The translations under genes and the position numbers were made by a program. A stretch of DNA of 64,000 nucleotides from an uncultured Collinsella sp. (GTDB lineage Bacteria > Actinomycetota > Coriobacteriia > Coriobacteriales > Coriobacteriaceae). The notes under the pieces were generated by a model. The model was not told the origin of the DNA and did no database searches. It saw only the letters and a program-made list of their open reading frames with translations. The stretch spans positions 14,821-78,820 of the forward strand of contig CABQMF010000005.1 in assembly GCA_902465265.1 (NCBI GenBank), written 5' to 3'. Shown in pieces: positions 32,032-40,394 of this stretch (its first letter is position 1; every line of letters starts with the position of its first letter).

Positions 32032-33519
32032 ATGTCCACTACCGATGCTTCCCAGATCCACGACCTGCGTTCCGCGCTCGACTTTTTGCGTGAGATGCCG
32101 GGCCAGCTGCTCGAGACCGACACCCAGGTCGATCCCGATGCCGAGGTCTCGGGCGTCTACCGTCACGTCGGTGCTGGCGGCACCGTCATGCGCCCGACCA
32201 AAGAGGGTCCGGCGATGGTCTTCAACAACGTCAAGGGCTTTGACGACGCCAAGGTCTGCATCGGTATGCTTGCCAGCCGCAAGCGCGTTGCCGCCCTGCT
32301 CGACCTGGACGAGGAGCACCTGGGCCTCGAGATCGGCAAGCGCTTCGAGAACCTGATCGCCCCCGAGCAGATCGCCGAGGGCAAGAACGTCGACTGCCAG
32401 GAGGTCGTGTACAAGGCGACCGACGAGGGCTTTGACCTGCGCAAGATCGTTCCCGCTCCCACCAACACGCCCGTTGACGGCGGCCCCTACATCACCATGG
32501 GCCTCGCCTATGGCACGAGCCCCGATGGCACCCAGTCCGACGTAACCATCCACCGCTTCTCCTGCGTCGACAAGGACAAGCTCGCCATGTGGATCACCCC
32601 GGGCAGCCGTCACCTGGGTGCGTTCTTTGACGAGTACTGCCAGCGCGGCGAGGATATGCCCATCTCCATCTCCATCGGCCTGGACCCCGCCGTGTACATG
32701 TGCTGCGGCTTCGAGGCTCCCACCACGCCGCTCGGCTTCAACGAGCTGCAGATCGCCGGCGCCCTGCGCGGCCGCGCCGTCGAGCTTGCCGACTGCGTCA
32801 CCGTTCCGCAGAAGTGCATTGCCAATGCCGAGTACGTGCTCGAGGGCTACCTCATGCACGACGAGACCATCAACGAGGATGTCAACGGCCACGGCTACGC
32901 CATGCCCGAGTTCCCCGGCTACACCGGTGGCGCCAAGGTCTGCCCGGTGATCAAGATCACCGCCGTCACCACGCGCGTCAACCCCATTATGGAGAGCTGC
33001 ATCGGCCCTTCGCACGAGCACGTGTCCATGGCCGGCATCCCCACCGAGGCCTCCATCTACAAGATGGTCGAGACCGCTATCCCGGGCCGCCTGCTCAACG
33101 TTCACGCCGCTCCCTGCGGTGGCGGCAAGTTCGTTGCCATCATGCAGTTCAAGAAGTCGAGCAAAAATGACGAGGGCCGTCAGCGCAACGCCGCCATGCT
33201 CGCCTTCTCGGCGTTCTCCGAGCTCAAGCACGTCATCCTTGTCGACGAGGATGTCGACATCTTCGATATGAGCGACGTGATGTGGGCCATGACCACGCGC
33301 TTCCAGGCCGACGTGGACCTCATCACCATCCCCGGTTGCCACTGCCACGTGCTCGATCCGTCCAACGACCCCGCGTTCGATCCTTCGATCCGCGAGCACG
33401 GTATCGCCTGCAAGGCCATCTTCGACTGCACGGTTCCGTTTAACCTCAAGAAGAACTTCATCCGCTCGCAGTTCATGGAGATCGACAAGGACAAGTGGGC
33501 CGCCGAGCTCGCCTTCTAG
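32032..33519 (+). CDS. UbiD-family decarboxylase, LpdC (gallate decarboxylase)-like
   Basis: A 495-residue prenyl-FMN-dependent (de)carboxylase. Long stretches recall Lactobacillus plantarum LpdC: SGVYRHVGAGGTVMRPT, KATDEGFDLRKIV, APTNTPVDGGPYIT, GIPTEASIYKMVE, HAAPCGGGKF and LVDEDVDIFDMSDV, and the length agrees. This places it with the hydroxyarylic acid (gallate/protocatechuate/4-hydroxybenzoate) decarboxylases rather than ubiquinone UbiD. ATG at 32032 has GAAAGGAG nine bases upstream; earlier in-frame starts have no ribosome site. UbiX follows after 33 bases. The precise acid is not determined by sequence. Confidence 0.92.
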   Translation: MSTTDASQIHDLRSALDFLREMPGQLLETDTQVDPDAEVSGVYRHVGAGGTVMRPTKEGPAMVFNNVKGFDDAKVCIGMLASRKRVAALLDLDEEHLGLEIGKRFENLIAPEQIAEGKNVDCQEVVYKATDEGFDLRKIVPAPTNTPVDGGPYITMGLAYGTSPDGTQSDVTIHRFSCVDKDKLAMWITPGSRHLGAFFDEYCQRGEDMPISISIGLDPAVYMCCGFEAPTTPLGFNELQIAGALRGRAVELADCVTVPQKCIANAEYVLEGYLMHDETINEDVNGHGYAMPEFPGYTGGAKVCPVIKITAVTTRVNPIMESCIGPSHEHVSMAGIPTEASIYKMVETAIPGRLLNVHAAPCGGGKFVAIMQFKKSSKNDEGRQRNAAMLAFSAFSELKHVILVDEDVDIFDMSDVMWAMTTRFQADVDLITIPGCHCHVLDPSNDPAFDPSIREHGIACKAIFDCTVPFNLKKNFIRSQFMEIDKDKWAAELAF

Positions 33520-33552
33520 TAAGTAGCCCTACCAAGTAGTTAAGGAGTTGTC

Positions 33553-34131
33553 ATGCCTGAGTCTTCTGTTCGTCCCCGTCGCATTGTCGTTGGCGTGTCT
33601 GGCGCCAGCGGTGCGGCACTGGGCCTTGAATGCCTCAAATGCCTGCGCCAGGCCGGCGCTGAGTCGGCGCTTGTCGTCACGCGCGGGGGAGAGATCACCA
33701 TCGAGCAGGAGCTCGGCATGACGCTTGACGAGTTTGCGTGCTATGCCGATGTGGTCTACGACAACAAGAACATTGGCGCTGCCATCGCAAGCGGCACCTA
33801 TCCGGTCGACGGCATGATCGTGGCTCCCTGCTCCATGAAGACGCTCGCCGGCATCGCGAGCGGCTACAGCGAAAACCTGTTGCTGCGTGCGGCCGATGTG
33901 CAGATGAAAGAGCAGCGCCGCCTGGTGCTTATGGTGCGCGAGACGCCCTTCAGTGCAATCCATGTCGACAACATGGCATGCCTGGCGCGCGTGCCGGGCG
34001 TCATGCTCATGCCGCCCATGCTCACGTTTTACAACGGCCCCGCCACGCTCGATGAGGCGGTGCATCACATCGCCGCCAAGGCACTCGAGGCCGTCGGCGT
34101 GTCGTGCGCCAACTATAAGCGCTGGTCATAG
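33553..34131 (+). CDS. ubiX: UbiX/LpdB flavin prenyltransferase
   Basis: A 192-residue flavin prenyltransferase that makes prenylated FMN from FMN and dimethylallyl phosphate for UbiD enzymes. The FMN-binding GVSGASGAALGLE (~16-28), VAPCSMKTLAGIASGYSENLLLRAADV and RRLVLMVRETPFSAIHVDNM are all in register with UbiX. ATG at 33553 follows AAGGAG. It lies 33 bases after the LpdC-like gene and a terminator follows, so the two decarboxylase genes end one transcript. Confidence 0.95.
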   Translation: MPESSVRPRRIVVGVSGASGAALGLECLKCLRQAGAESALVVTRGGEITIEQELGMTLDEFACYADVVYDNKNIGAAIASGTYPVDGMIVAPCSMKTLAGIASGYSENLLLRAADVQMKEQRRLVLMVRETPFSAIHVDNMACLARVPGVMLMPPMLTFYNGPATLDEAVHHIAAKALEAVGVSCANYKRWS

Positions 34132-34162
34132 GCATCTTTAGGGTAGGATACGAGTAGTGTTT

Positions 34163-34195
34163 GAGCCCGCTGCCCCTGTGGGCGGCGGGCTTTTC
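34163..34195 (+). terminator. Terminator after ubiX
   Basis: GCCCGCTGCC-CCTGT-GGGCGGCGGGC followed by TTTTCG; it lies ~30 bases after the ubiX stop and before the MerR gene. Confidence 0.8.
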
Positions 34196-34222
34196 GTGTC
34201 AAAGGGTGTGTCGGGAGGACCT

Positions 34223-35089
34223 ATGCAGACGGGTATGTATGCGATTAGCGAGATGGCGAGCTTGTTTAACGTTTCGCGCCAAACGCTCATCTACTACGAC
34301 AAGATCGGTCTGTTTAAACCCGCCGTGGTTAACGAAAAAGGCTACCGTTTCTATTCGCCCACGCAGATCCCGCTCATGCGTCTGATCTGCATGCTGCGCG
34401 ACTTGGGACTGGAACTCGATGAGATCGATCGCCTGACCTCGACGTTCGACATTGGAGAGATGACCGATCACCTGCGCTCGCGGGTGCAGGCGCTCGACGA
34501 GCAGATTGCCGGGCTCAAAGCCGAGCGTGCGAGCGTGCAGGAGCGGCTGAGTTTTTACGACGAGGCGGTCTATTGGCGCGAGCGCGAGGGCAAACCGGAG
34601 CTCAAGCAATTCGAGCGCCGCTACGTGGTCTTTGAGGAGTTCCCGGGCGATATCGAGCGTGGCCGCTCGATGCTGCACCCCACGCTCATGCGGGCGATTC
34701 TGCGCATGCGTGCGCTCACGGGCACACGCCCCATGCGCGGCTGGGGCGCCATGCTGCGTCGCGAGGCGCTGCATTCCGACGACCCCATCGCCGGTGCCGG
34801 TTCCTTTGCCGTGTTGCCGCGTGGTGCCGAGGAAATACTGCCGAGCGATCCTGCCGAGCTGGCGGAGATTGGCGTCGAGGTGCTGCCCGAGGGCACGTAC
34901 CTGTGCATGAGTCGCTGGGGCATGCCGTACGAGCCCGAGGGTATCCGCGCCATCGTGGCCTGCATGGACAGGCACGCGCTCCAGCCCATCGGCAATGCTT
35001 TCGATTTTTGCTACCTGGACACCACGAGTTACGACGAGTCTCACCAAGAGGACTTCTGCTGTATCCAAATCCCCGTCGCCCTCAAATAA
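34223..35089 (+). CDS. MerR family regulator with C-terminal effector domain
   Basis: A 288-residue regulator: MerR winged helix (YAISEMASLFNVSRQTLIYY, NEKGYRFYSPTQIPLM), a dimerisation coiled coil (~75-125) and a GyrI/BmrR-like ligand domain to the end. ATG at 34223 follows TCGGGAGGA; longer in-frame starts begin inside the upstream terminator. It is co-directional with, and directly downstream of, the decarboxylase cluster, so it may control it in response to an aromatic ligand; inference only. Confidence 0.88.
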   Translation: MQTGMYAISEMASLFNVSRQTLIYYDKIGLFKPAVVNEKGYRFYSPTQIPLMRLICMLRDLGLELDEIDRLTSTFDIGEMTDHLRSRVQALDEQIAGLKAERASVQERLSFYDEAVYWREREGKPELKQFERRYVVFEEFPGDIERGRSMLHPTLMRAILRMRALTGTRPMRGWGAMLRREALHSDDPIAGAGSFAVLPRGAEEILPSDPAELAEIGVEVLPEGTYLCMSRWGMPYEPEGIRAIVACMDRHALQPIGNAFDFCYLDTTSYDESHQEDFCCIQIPVALK

Positions 35090-35090
35090 C

Positions 35091-35153
35091 TTGCGGTGAA
35101 ATAGTCCCTAAATAGCTCGAGTGGGCGTGCAAACAGGAACTATTCCACCGCAA
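35091..35153. repeat. Palindromic repeat, family D (copy 2)
   Basis: TTGCGGTGAAATAGTCCCT ... AGGAACTATTCCACCGCAA, the same arms as 8162-8226 with a different central loop, beginning one base after the merR stop. One mismatched pair in the arms (TCCCT against AGGAA). Confidence 0.85.
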
Positions 35154-35157
35154 CTTC

Positions 35158-35192
35158 GATGCGACAAAGGAGCAGCCCTTTTTCGCATTCCG
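35158..35192. repeat. Degenerate palindromic repeat, family A
   Basis: ATGCGACAAAGGAGCAG followed by CCCTTTTTCGCAT; decayed relative to the copies at 3231 and 16604. It directly follows the family D element. Confidence 0.65.
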
Positions 35193-35264
35193 TGCGAGCC
35201 CTCGTGCCGTCTGAGGGTATAAGGCTAGCAAGTGTTTATTTGCGAGGCCTAAGGGGCGCCCCGT

Positions 35265-36131
35265 ATGGATATCGATAACTTTGAATGGTGGTATAGCGAG
35301 GGCGAGGCTCCGGACGAGGAGTGGGACGAGCCCGCGCCGCGTGACGTGTCGAGCGACGAGGACGAGACCGGAAACGATGCCGTCGAGACGGACGCCGCTT
35401 CCGACTCCGCCGAACCCCTAACCTTTGAACAGGCCTGGGCTCAGGCCGAGGCCGACGAGGCTAAGGCCGATGCCACGGCCACGCTGAGTGAGCCGGCGGA
35501 CATGTCCATCTCGCCGGCCAAGACCCCGCAGCCGCGCCATAACATCGATCCCGGCAGTACGGCATCTTTCAGCATTCTCGACGTGCCCGCGCAGGGTGCC
35601 CAGGCGCCCGCCCCCACGCATCGCCCCAACCTAGCCCGTGAGGAAGACGCGGCCCGCCGCTCTCCGCTCGGCCCCATCCTCATCGCCTTCATGGCCGGCG
35701 TCATCGCTTGCTCGGCGATCGGAAATGTCTGGAGCCATGTGGAGCAGCAGCGCAAAGATGCCGCCAAGGTCGAGATGTCTGTCGAACAATCGCTCAGCCG
35801 CACGCGCTCGGTGCATGTGTCGGTCGAGGTCAAGGACGGTGCGACATGGGACACCGCCCGCGGCGACAGCCAGATGCTCATCCACATCGCGGGCCGCACG
35901 CTCAAAGGGCAGGCGATTGACGAGTATCAATATGTCAACTCCGCTGGCGACGGCATCGAGCTCAAGCCCGGCGACTACGAGCTCACGGTCGACGAGCCAC
36001 CCGTCGCCACCGATGGCACGCGCTTCCGTGCCTCAAAGCGCATGGTTCCCGTGAGTTTTAACTCGCAGGCGCCCGATACGGTCGACAGCACGCCGCAGGG
36101 CGGATTCGACCTTTACGCAATCGCTCAATAA
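35265..36131 (+). CDS. Membrane-anchored protein of unknown function with acidic N-terminus
   Basis: I do not recognise a family. The 288-residue product has a very acidic, low-complexity cytoplasmic segment (1-125, rich in Asp/Glu/Ala), one membrane span (~134-155, PLGPILIAFMAGVIACSAIG) and an extracellular domain of ~130 residues with alternating polar/hydrophobic character that looks like a beta fold. AAGGGG precedes the ATG. No Cys pairs or catalytic motif are evident. It stands before the epimerase gene, 79 bases apart. Confidence 0.75.
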   Translation: MDIDNFEWWYSEGEAPDEEWDEPAPRDVSSDEDETGNDAVETDAASDSAEPLTFEQAWAQAEADEAKADATATLSEPADMSISPAKTPQPRHNIDPGSTASFSILDVPAQGAQAPAPTHRPNLAREEDAARRSPLGPILIAFMAGVIACSAIGNVWSHVEQQRKDAAKVEMSVEQSLSRTRSVHVSVEVKDGATWDTARGDSQMLIHIAGRTLKGQAIDEYQYVNSAGDGIELKPGDYELTVDEPPVATDGTRFRASKRMVPVSFNSQAPDTVDSTPQGGFDLYAIAQ

Positions 36132-36210
36132 CTGCGCCTGCCGCTTCTCCTTGCCGCCAAGAGTGGCACAATAGCCCTCGACACTGTTGTTTACTTTTGG
36201 AGGAAGTAGC

Positions 36211-37104
36211 ATGTCCACCGTCACTACCATCAAGCGCGGCGGCCTTACCGCGGCCATCGATTCCATGGGTGCCCAGCTCACGAGCCTTGCCCTCAACGGC
36301 AATGAGTATCTGTGGCAGGGCGATCCCGCCTTTTGGGGCAAGCACGCGCCCATCCTGTTCCCCATTGTGGGCTCACTGCGCAACAACACGGCGGCGTCTG
36401 CGGCCGGCACCTGCGAGATGCCGCGTCACGGCCTCGCGCGCATCGTCGAGCACAAGCTGGTCGAGGTCTCCGAGGACGGCTCGTCCGTCACCTACGAGAT
36501 TACCGACACGCCTGAGTCGCTCAAGGCTTTCCCCTTCCACTTTAAGCTCAACATGACCTATGCCCTGACTGGTGACGCCACGCTCACGCAGACCTTTGCC
36601 GTCACCAACACCGGCGACGTGGACCTGCCGTTCTCGGTGGGCGGCCACCCTGCATTTAACGTGCCGGCTCCCGGTGCCGAGGACGAGACGTTCGAGGATT
36701 ACGAGCTGGCATTTACCGAGGCTTGGACCAACGAGGCCCCCATCATCACGCCCGATGGCCTCATGACGTTCGAGGGTAGCTACAAGGCTCCCGATAACTC
36801 GGACGTGCTGCCCATCACGCACCGCAGCTTCGATAACGATGCCATCATGTTCACCGATACCCCGGGCTCCACGCTCACGCTGCGCGGCCGCAAGTCGGGC
36901 CACGGCGTCAAGATCGACTTTGAGGGCTTTAAGTACATCGGCGTGTGGTCTGCCGCCGACGACGCCCCGTTTGTGGCGCTCGAGCCCTGGACCGGTCATA
37001 CCACCATGGACACCGAGGACGACGTCTTTGAGCACAAGGTCAACACCATTACGCTGGCGCCGGGCGAGACGGACGTCCGTAGCTTTAGCGTCACCTTGCT
37101 CTAG
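36211..37104 (+). CDS. Aldose 1-epimerase family protein (LacX/GalM-like)
   Basis: A 297-residue mutarotase-like protein. It opens with IKRGGLTAAIDSMGAQLTSL and has YLWQGDPAFWGKHAPILFPIVG, the LacX-type version of the family, then VGGHPAFNVP (catalytic-site His) and a Glu-containing VALEPWTGHT. The ATG at 36211 follows TTTGGAGGAAG; an earlier in-frame start lies before that site. It probably interconverts anomers of a hexose; no sugar operon is adjacent. The composite repeat begins two bases after its stop. Confidence 0.88.
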   Translation: MSTVTTIKRGGLTAAIDSMGAQLTSLALNGNEYLWQGDPAFWGKHAPILFPIVGSLRNNTAASAAGTCEMPRHGLARIVEHKLVEVSEDGSSVTYEITDTPESLKAFPFHFKLNMTYALTGDATLTQTFAVTNTGDVDLPFSVGGHPAFNVPAPGAEDETFEDYELAFTEAWTNEAPIITPDGLMTFEGSYKAPDNSDVLPITHRSFDNDAIMFTDTPGSTLTLRGRKSGHGVKIDFEGFKYIGVWSAADDAPFVALEPWTGHTTMDTEDDVFEHKVNTITLAPGETDVRSFSVTLL

Positions 37105-37106
37105 AG

Positions 37107-37197
37107 GTTCCGCCGTTCTGACGAACGGCGGACCGGTCGACGCTGCGCCCTTAGGTTCCGCCGTTCTAACGAACGGCGGACCAGTCGACGCTGCGCG
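37107..37197. repeat. Tandem pair of 47-bp hairpin units
   Basis: GGTTCCGCCGTT-CTGA-CGAACGGCGGACC followed by GTCGACGCTGCG is repeated 47 bases later with two or three changes. A single unit of the same design precedes the long hairpin at 43169, and a hairpin of different sequence but the same position precedes the copy at 58882. Confidence 0.85.
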
Positions 37198-37294
37198 CCA
37201 CCCAGAGCGACAATTTGTCATTCAAAAGGCACGGCATGACCAGAAGGTCTATGCCGTGCCTTTTTCATGCCAACTTGTTCGCTCTGGGTGGCGC
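37195..37294. repeat. Long-hairpin element, family C (copy 1)
   Basis: A 100-base structure: outer stem GCGCCACCCAGAGCGA paired with its exact reverse complement, an imperfect middle part, an inner stem GGCACGGCAT/ATGCCGTGCC and the apex GACC-AGAA-GGTC. Shared with 43210-43308 and 58926-59020, where stem bases differ on both sides while the apex is unchanged. Confidence 0.88.
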
Positions 37295-37430
37295 TCGCTG
37301 GCATTGTCAAAACATCGACGTTCCCAATGACTACCGTGTGTCTATTAATTTTTCGAGCTTGTGCTGCGCTGCTGGTCGCTGGCGTATCCTGTTAAGTCGT
37401 CAGCATACGATTCAACAGGGAAGGCAGATT

Positions 37431-38357
37431 ATGCATTCTCCCCAACAGCGCGGCATGCAGGCCCAGCCGATATGCAGCCGTCGCATCTTTTTGGGTAGCG
37501 CTCTCGCTGCGAGCGCTTCCGTCGTCGCCGGCGCGCTTGCCGGCTGTCAGCGCCCGTCCACGCTCAAGGTGGTTCAGCCCACGACGGGCGGCGGTCGCGA
37601 CGACCTGTCCGATTCCGTGATCGGCAAGGATAAGATCCGCATTGGCATGGAGGCGGCCTACGCCCCGTACAACTGGCAGGTTTCCGAAGCCAGTGAGTAC
37701 ACCATCCCCATCGACAACGTGCAGGGCGCCTATGCCGATGGCTACGACGTGCAGATCGCCAAGATCGTCTGCAAGGCCCTCGGCGGCGAGCCCGTTGCCG
37801 TCAAGCAGAGCTTCTCGGGCCTTATCGACTCGCTCAACAACGGCCAGATCGATCTCATCATTGCCGGCATGAGCGCCACGCCCGAGCGCGAGGAGTCCGT
37901 CGGCTTCTCCGACCCGTACTTCATTGGCTACTTTGGCCTGTTCGTAAAAGAGGGTTCCCCCTACCAAAACGCCACCAAGCTCAGCGACTTTAGCGGTGCC
38001 ACGGTACTCGGCCAAAAGGACACCATGCTCGATACCGTCATCGACGAGATCCCGGGCGTTGTGCACAAAAACCCGGTCGACTCCGTCCCCACGGTGTTCT
38101 CGAACCTGCTGCAGGGTACCTGTGACGCCGTGACCTACAACACCGAGAACGAGAAGGGCTATATGGCCCAAAATCCCGGTATCGTCCCCATCCATTTTGC
38201 CGAGGGCGAGGGCTTTAAGCAGGAGGTCGCGGCAAACGTCGGCTGCCGCAAGGGCTCGGACAAGCTGCTTAAGCTCATCGACAAGACACTCAAGGGCATT
38301 AGCCAAGAGGAGCGCGACCAAATGTGGGACGCGTGCCTCGACCGTCAGCCGGCATAG
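37431..38357 (+). CDS. Amino-acid ABC transporter substrate-binding lipoprotein
   Basis: A 308-residue family 3 solute-binding protein. The N-terminus has a twin-arginine-like SRRIFLG followed by a hydrophobic stretch and the lipobox LAGC (Cys ~40), suggesting Tat export and lipid anchoring. The mature part has KIRIGMEAAYAPYNW, SGLIDSLNNGQIDLIIAGMSATPER and SVGFSDPYF, typical of polar amino-acid binders. First gene of a transporter operon; permease ATG follows after ten bases. The substrate may be inferred to be an amino acid or small peptide-derived compound. Confidence 0.92.
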   Translation: MHSPQQRGMQAQPICSRRIFLGSALAASASVVAGALAGCQRPSTLKVVQPTTGGGRDDLSDSVIGKDKIRIGMEAAYAPYNWQVSEASEYTIPIDNVQGAYADGYDVQIAKIVCKALGGEPVAVKQSFSGLIDSLNNGQIDLIIAGMSATPEREESVGFSDPYFIGYFGLFVKEGSPYQNATKLSDFSGATVLGQKDTMLDTVIDEIPGVVHKNPVDSVPTVFSNLLQGTCDAVTYNTENEKGYMAQNPGIVPIHFAEGEGFKQEVAANVGCRKGSDKLLKLIDKTLKGISQEERDQMWDACLDRQPA

Positions 38358-38366
38358 GGAGGCAGC

Positions 38367-39515
38367 ATGAAAACCGTCAATCGACTGGCCTCCTTTATCA
38401 AGGCCGACCACCGCTATGTATATCTGGGCACGAGTGTTATCGCGGCGCTCGGCCTGGCGTTTAGCCAACGCAACCCCACGCCGCTGAGTTTCTTGGCGCC
38501 TACGGGCGTGTTCCAAGACTGCCTCTGGGCAATTCTTTGGGCGTGGCTCGTCGTGTCGGCGGCGGCGCTGGTCACCAAGCTCATGCACTGGAACGACTAT
38601 CGCGAAACGTCGCCGTTCGCATCCGAGCGTTTCCGTCGTGGCGCACGCTTAGGCAGCTACGTCGTGGTCGCCATCGCGGTGATCTTTTTCGTGGACCGTT
38701 GCGTCATGTCGTTTATCGATCTGGTGCAGGTGAGCATTGTCTCGGACTCCAACCCCAGCGACTTTTTGTCGAGCCTGGTCTACATGACCTACAAGAGCGG
38801 GGACTTCTTTATTCGCGGCATCGAAATCACCATCGCACTTGCGACCCTTGGTACCGTCATTGCCTTTTTCCTGGCGCTGCTCTTTGTGTTCCTGCGCATT
38901 CAGACGTTCGACCGCGTGGATAACGATCTCACGCGCTTCTTTAAGAGCATCGGCCGCGGCTTTGCGACCGTCTACTCTACCATCGTGCGCGGCACGCCCA
39001 TGATGGTCCAGGGCCTGCTCATCTATTACGCGGGCTTCACCGTTTTGCGCGGCATGGGCTTCGAGACCGCCCAGGCCAACCAGATCTGGAGTACCTTCAC
39101 CGCCGGTCTCGTCACCATCTCGCTCAACTCCACCGCCTACATGATGGAGGTCCTGCGCGGCGGCATCGAGTCCATCGATCCCGGCCAGGCCGAGGCGGCG
39201 CGCTCGCTGGGTCTGTCGCAGTGGCAGGCCATGCGCAAAGTCGTGTTCCCCCAGGGCATTAAAAACGCGATTCCGGCGCTCACCAACGAGCTCATCATCA
39301 ACATCAAGGACTCGTCGGTGCTTTCGGTCATCGGCGTGTTCGACCTCATGTACGCCACCACCACCGTCGCCGGCGTGTACTACCGCCAGATGGAGGTCTA
39401 CTGCGTGGCGCTCGTGGTTTACCTGATCCTGACGCTCGTGGCGAGCCGCCTGCTCGAGGCCTTTGGCAAAAAGCTCGGTGCCGAGGCCCCGGCAACGCTG
39501 CCCAGCTCCAACTAG
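38367..39515 (+). CDS. Amino-acid ABC transporter permease
   Basis: A 382-residue inner-membrane permease of the His/Glu/Gln (HisMQ) type. The conserved EAA loop is [21 protein letters not shown] (~275-295), followed by [17 protein letters not shown]. The N-terminal ~140 residues are an extra region with two or three membrane segments beyond the usual five-segment core. ATG at 38367 follows GGAGG. It works with the lipoprotein upstream and the ATPase 22 bases downstream. Confidence 0.92.
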   Translation: MKTVNRLASFIKADHRYVYLGTSVIAALGLAFSQRNPTPLSFLAPTGVFQDCLWAILWAWLVVSAAALVTKLMHWNDYRETSPFASERFRRGARLGSYVVVAIAVIFFVDRCVMSFIDLVQVSIVSDSNPSDFLSSLVYMTYKSGDFFIRGIEITIALATLGTVIAFFLALLFVFLRIQTFDRVDNDLTRFFKSIGRGFATVYSTIVRGTPMMVQGLLIYYAGFTVLRGMGFETAQANQIWSTFTAGLVTISLNSTAYMMEVLRGGIESIDPGQAEAARSLGLSQWQAMRKVVFPQGIKNAIPALTNELIINIKDSSVLSVIGVFDLMYATTTVAGVYYRQMEVYCVALVVYLILTLVASRLLEAFGKKLGAEAPATLPSSN

Positions 39516-39537
39516 GCTCAAGACGAGGAGAATCATC

Positions 39538-40323
39538 ATGGCAGATACCGCCACTACCGGCACCGCGGCCGCCGCACAGACCAATGAGCCGCTCATCCGC
39601 GTCGAGGGCCTGCGCAAGAGCTTCGGCTCGCTCGAGGTGCTCAAGGGCATCGACCTGTCCGTTAACCCCGGCGAGGTCGTTACCATTATCGGCGCCTCGG
39701 GCTCGGGCAAGTCGACCTTCCTACGCTGCCTCAACCTGCTCGAGACCCCGGACGCGGGCCACATCTGGTTTCACGGCCAGGACCTTACGGCCGAGCGCTG
39801 CAATATCAATAAACTCCGCGAGGACATCGGCATGGTGTTCCAGGGCTTTAACCTGTTCAACAACATGGACGTGCTCGACAACTGCACGCTTGCGCCCGTC
39901 ACGCTCAAAAAGATGAGCAAGGCCGAGGCCGAGAAGGTCGCGATGGAGCATTTGACGAGTGTGGGGCTCGAAAAGTTCGCGCACGCCGCCGTGGGTCGCC
40001 TGTCCGGTGGCCAAAAGCAGCGCGTGGCCATCGCGCGCGCCCTGTGCATGAATCCGCAGATCATGCTGTTCGACGAGCCGACCTCCGCACTCGACCCCGA
40101 GATCGTGGGCGAGGTGCTCGAGGTCATGCGCAAGCTCGCGGCCGACGGTATGACCATGGTCGTCGTCACGCACGAGATGGCCTTTGCCCGAACCGTGTCC
40201 GACCGCGTGGTCTTTATGGATAAGGGCGTGGTGCTCGAGGACGCCGCGCCGGCCGAGCTCTTCGGCAACCCCAAACACCAGCGCACTCGCGAGTTCCTCT
40301 CTCGCTATCTCGAGGACAAATAA
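39538..40323 (+). CDS. Amino-acid ABC transporter ATP-binding protein
   Basis: A 261-residue ABC ATPase of the GlnQ/HisP type. Walker [11 protein letters not shown]-loop [17 protein letters not shown], signature [15 protein letters not shown], Walker [13 protein letters not shown] and the H-loop VVVTHEM are intact. ATG at 39538 follows GACGAGGAG; the first ~18 residues are an Ala/Thr-rich extension. Third gene of the import operon. Confidence 0.95.
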   Translation: MADTATTGTAAAAQTNEPLIRVEGLRKSFGSLEVLKGIDLSVNPGEVVTIIGASGSGKSTFLRCLNLLETPDAGHIWFHGQDLTAERCNINKLREDIGMVFQGFNLFNNMDVLDNCTLAPVTLKKMSKAEAEKVAMEHLTSVGLEKFAHAAVGRLSGGQKQRVAIARALCMNPQIMLFDEPTSALDPEIVGEVLEVMRKLAADGMTMVVVTHEMAFARTVSDRVVFMDKGVVLEDAAPAELFGNPKHQRTREFLSRYLEDK

Positions 40324-40348
40324 CCGACGCAAACGCTTGCGTGGCAGG

Positions 40349-40376
40349 GCCGCTCCCGTGGGGCGGCCTTTGTCGT
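40349..40376 (+). terminator. Terminator after the amino-acid ABC operon
   Basis: GGGCCGCTCCCGTGGGGCGGCC followed by TTTG; a short strong stem in the 71-base gap before the M20 gene. Being weak in T residues it may allow read-through. Confidence 0.6.
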
Positions 40377-40394
40377 CACAATCGAAAGGATGTC

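Larger units (their letters stand above)
37105..37430. other. Intergenic region filled by the composite repeat
   Basis: Two 47-bp tandem hairpin units (37107-37197) lead into the long hairpin element (37195-37294). The last ~130 bases before the binding-protein gene must contain its promoter but show no clear hexamers. Confidence 0.75.

Noticed and set aside
30300..32123. 607-codon reverse frame
   Set aside because: Antisense to the SLC13-type permease and intergenic repeats; acidic/His-rich nonsense composition.
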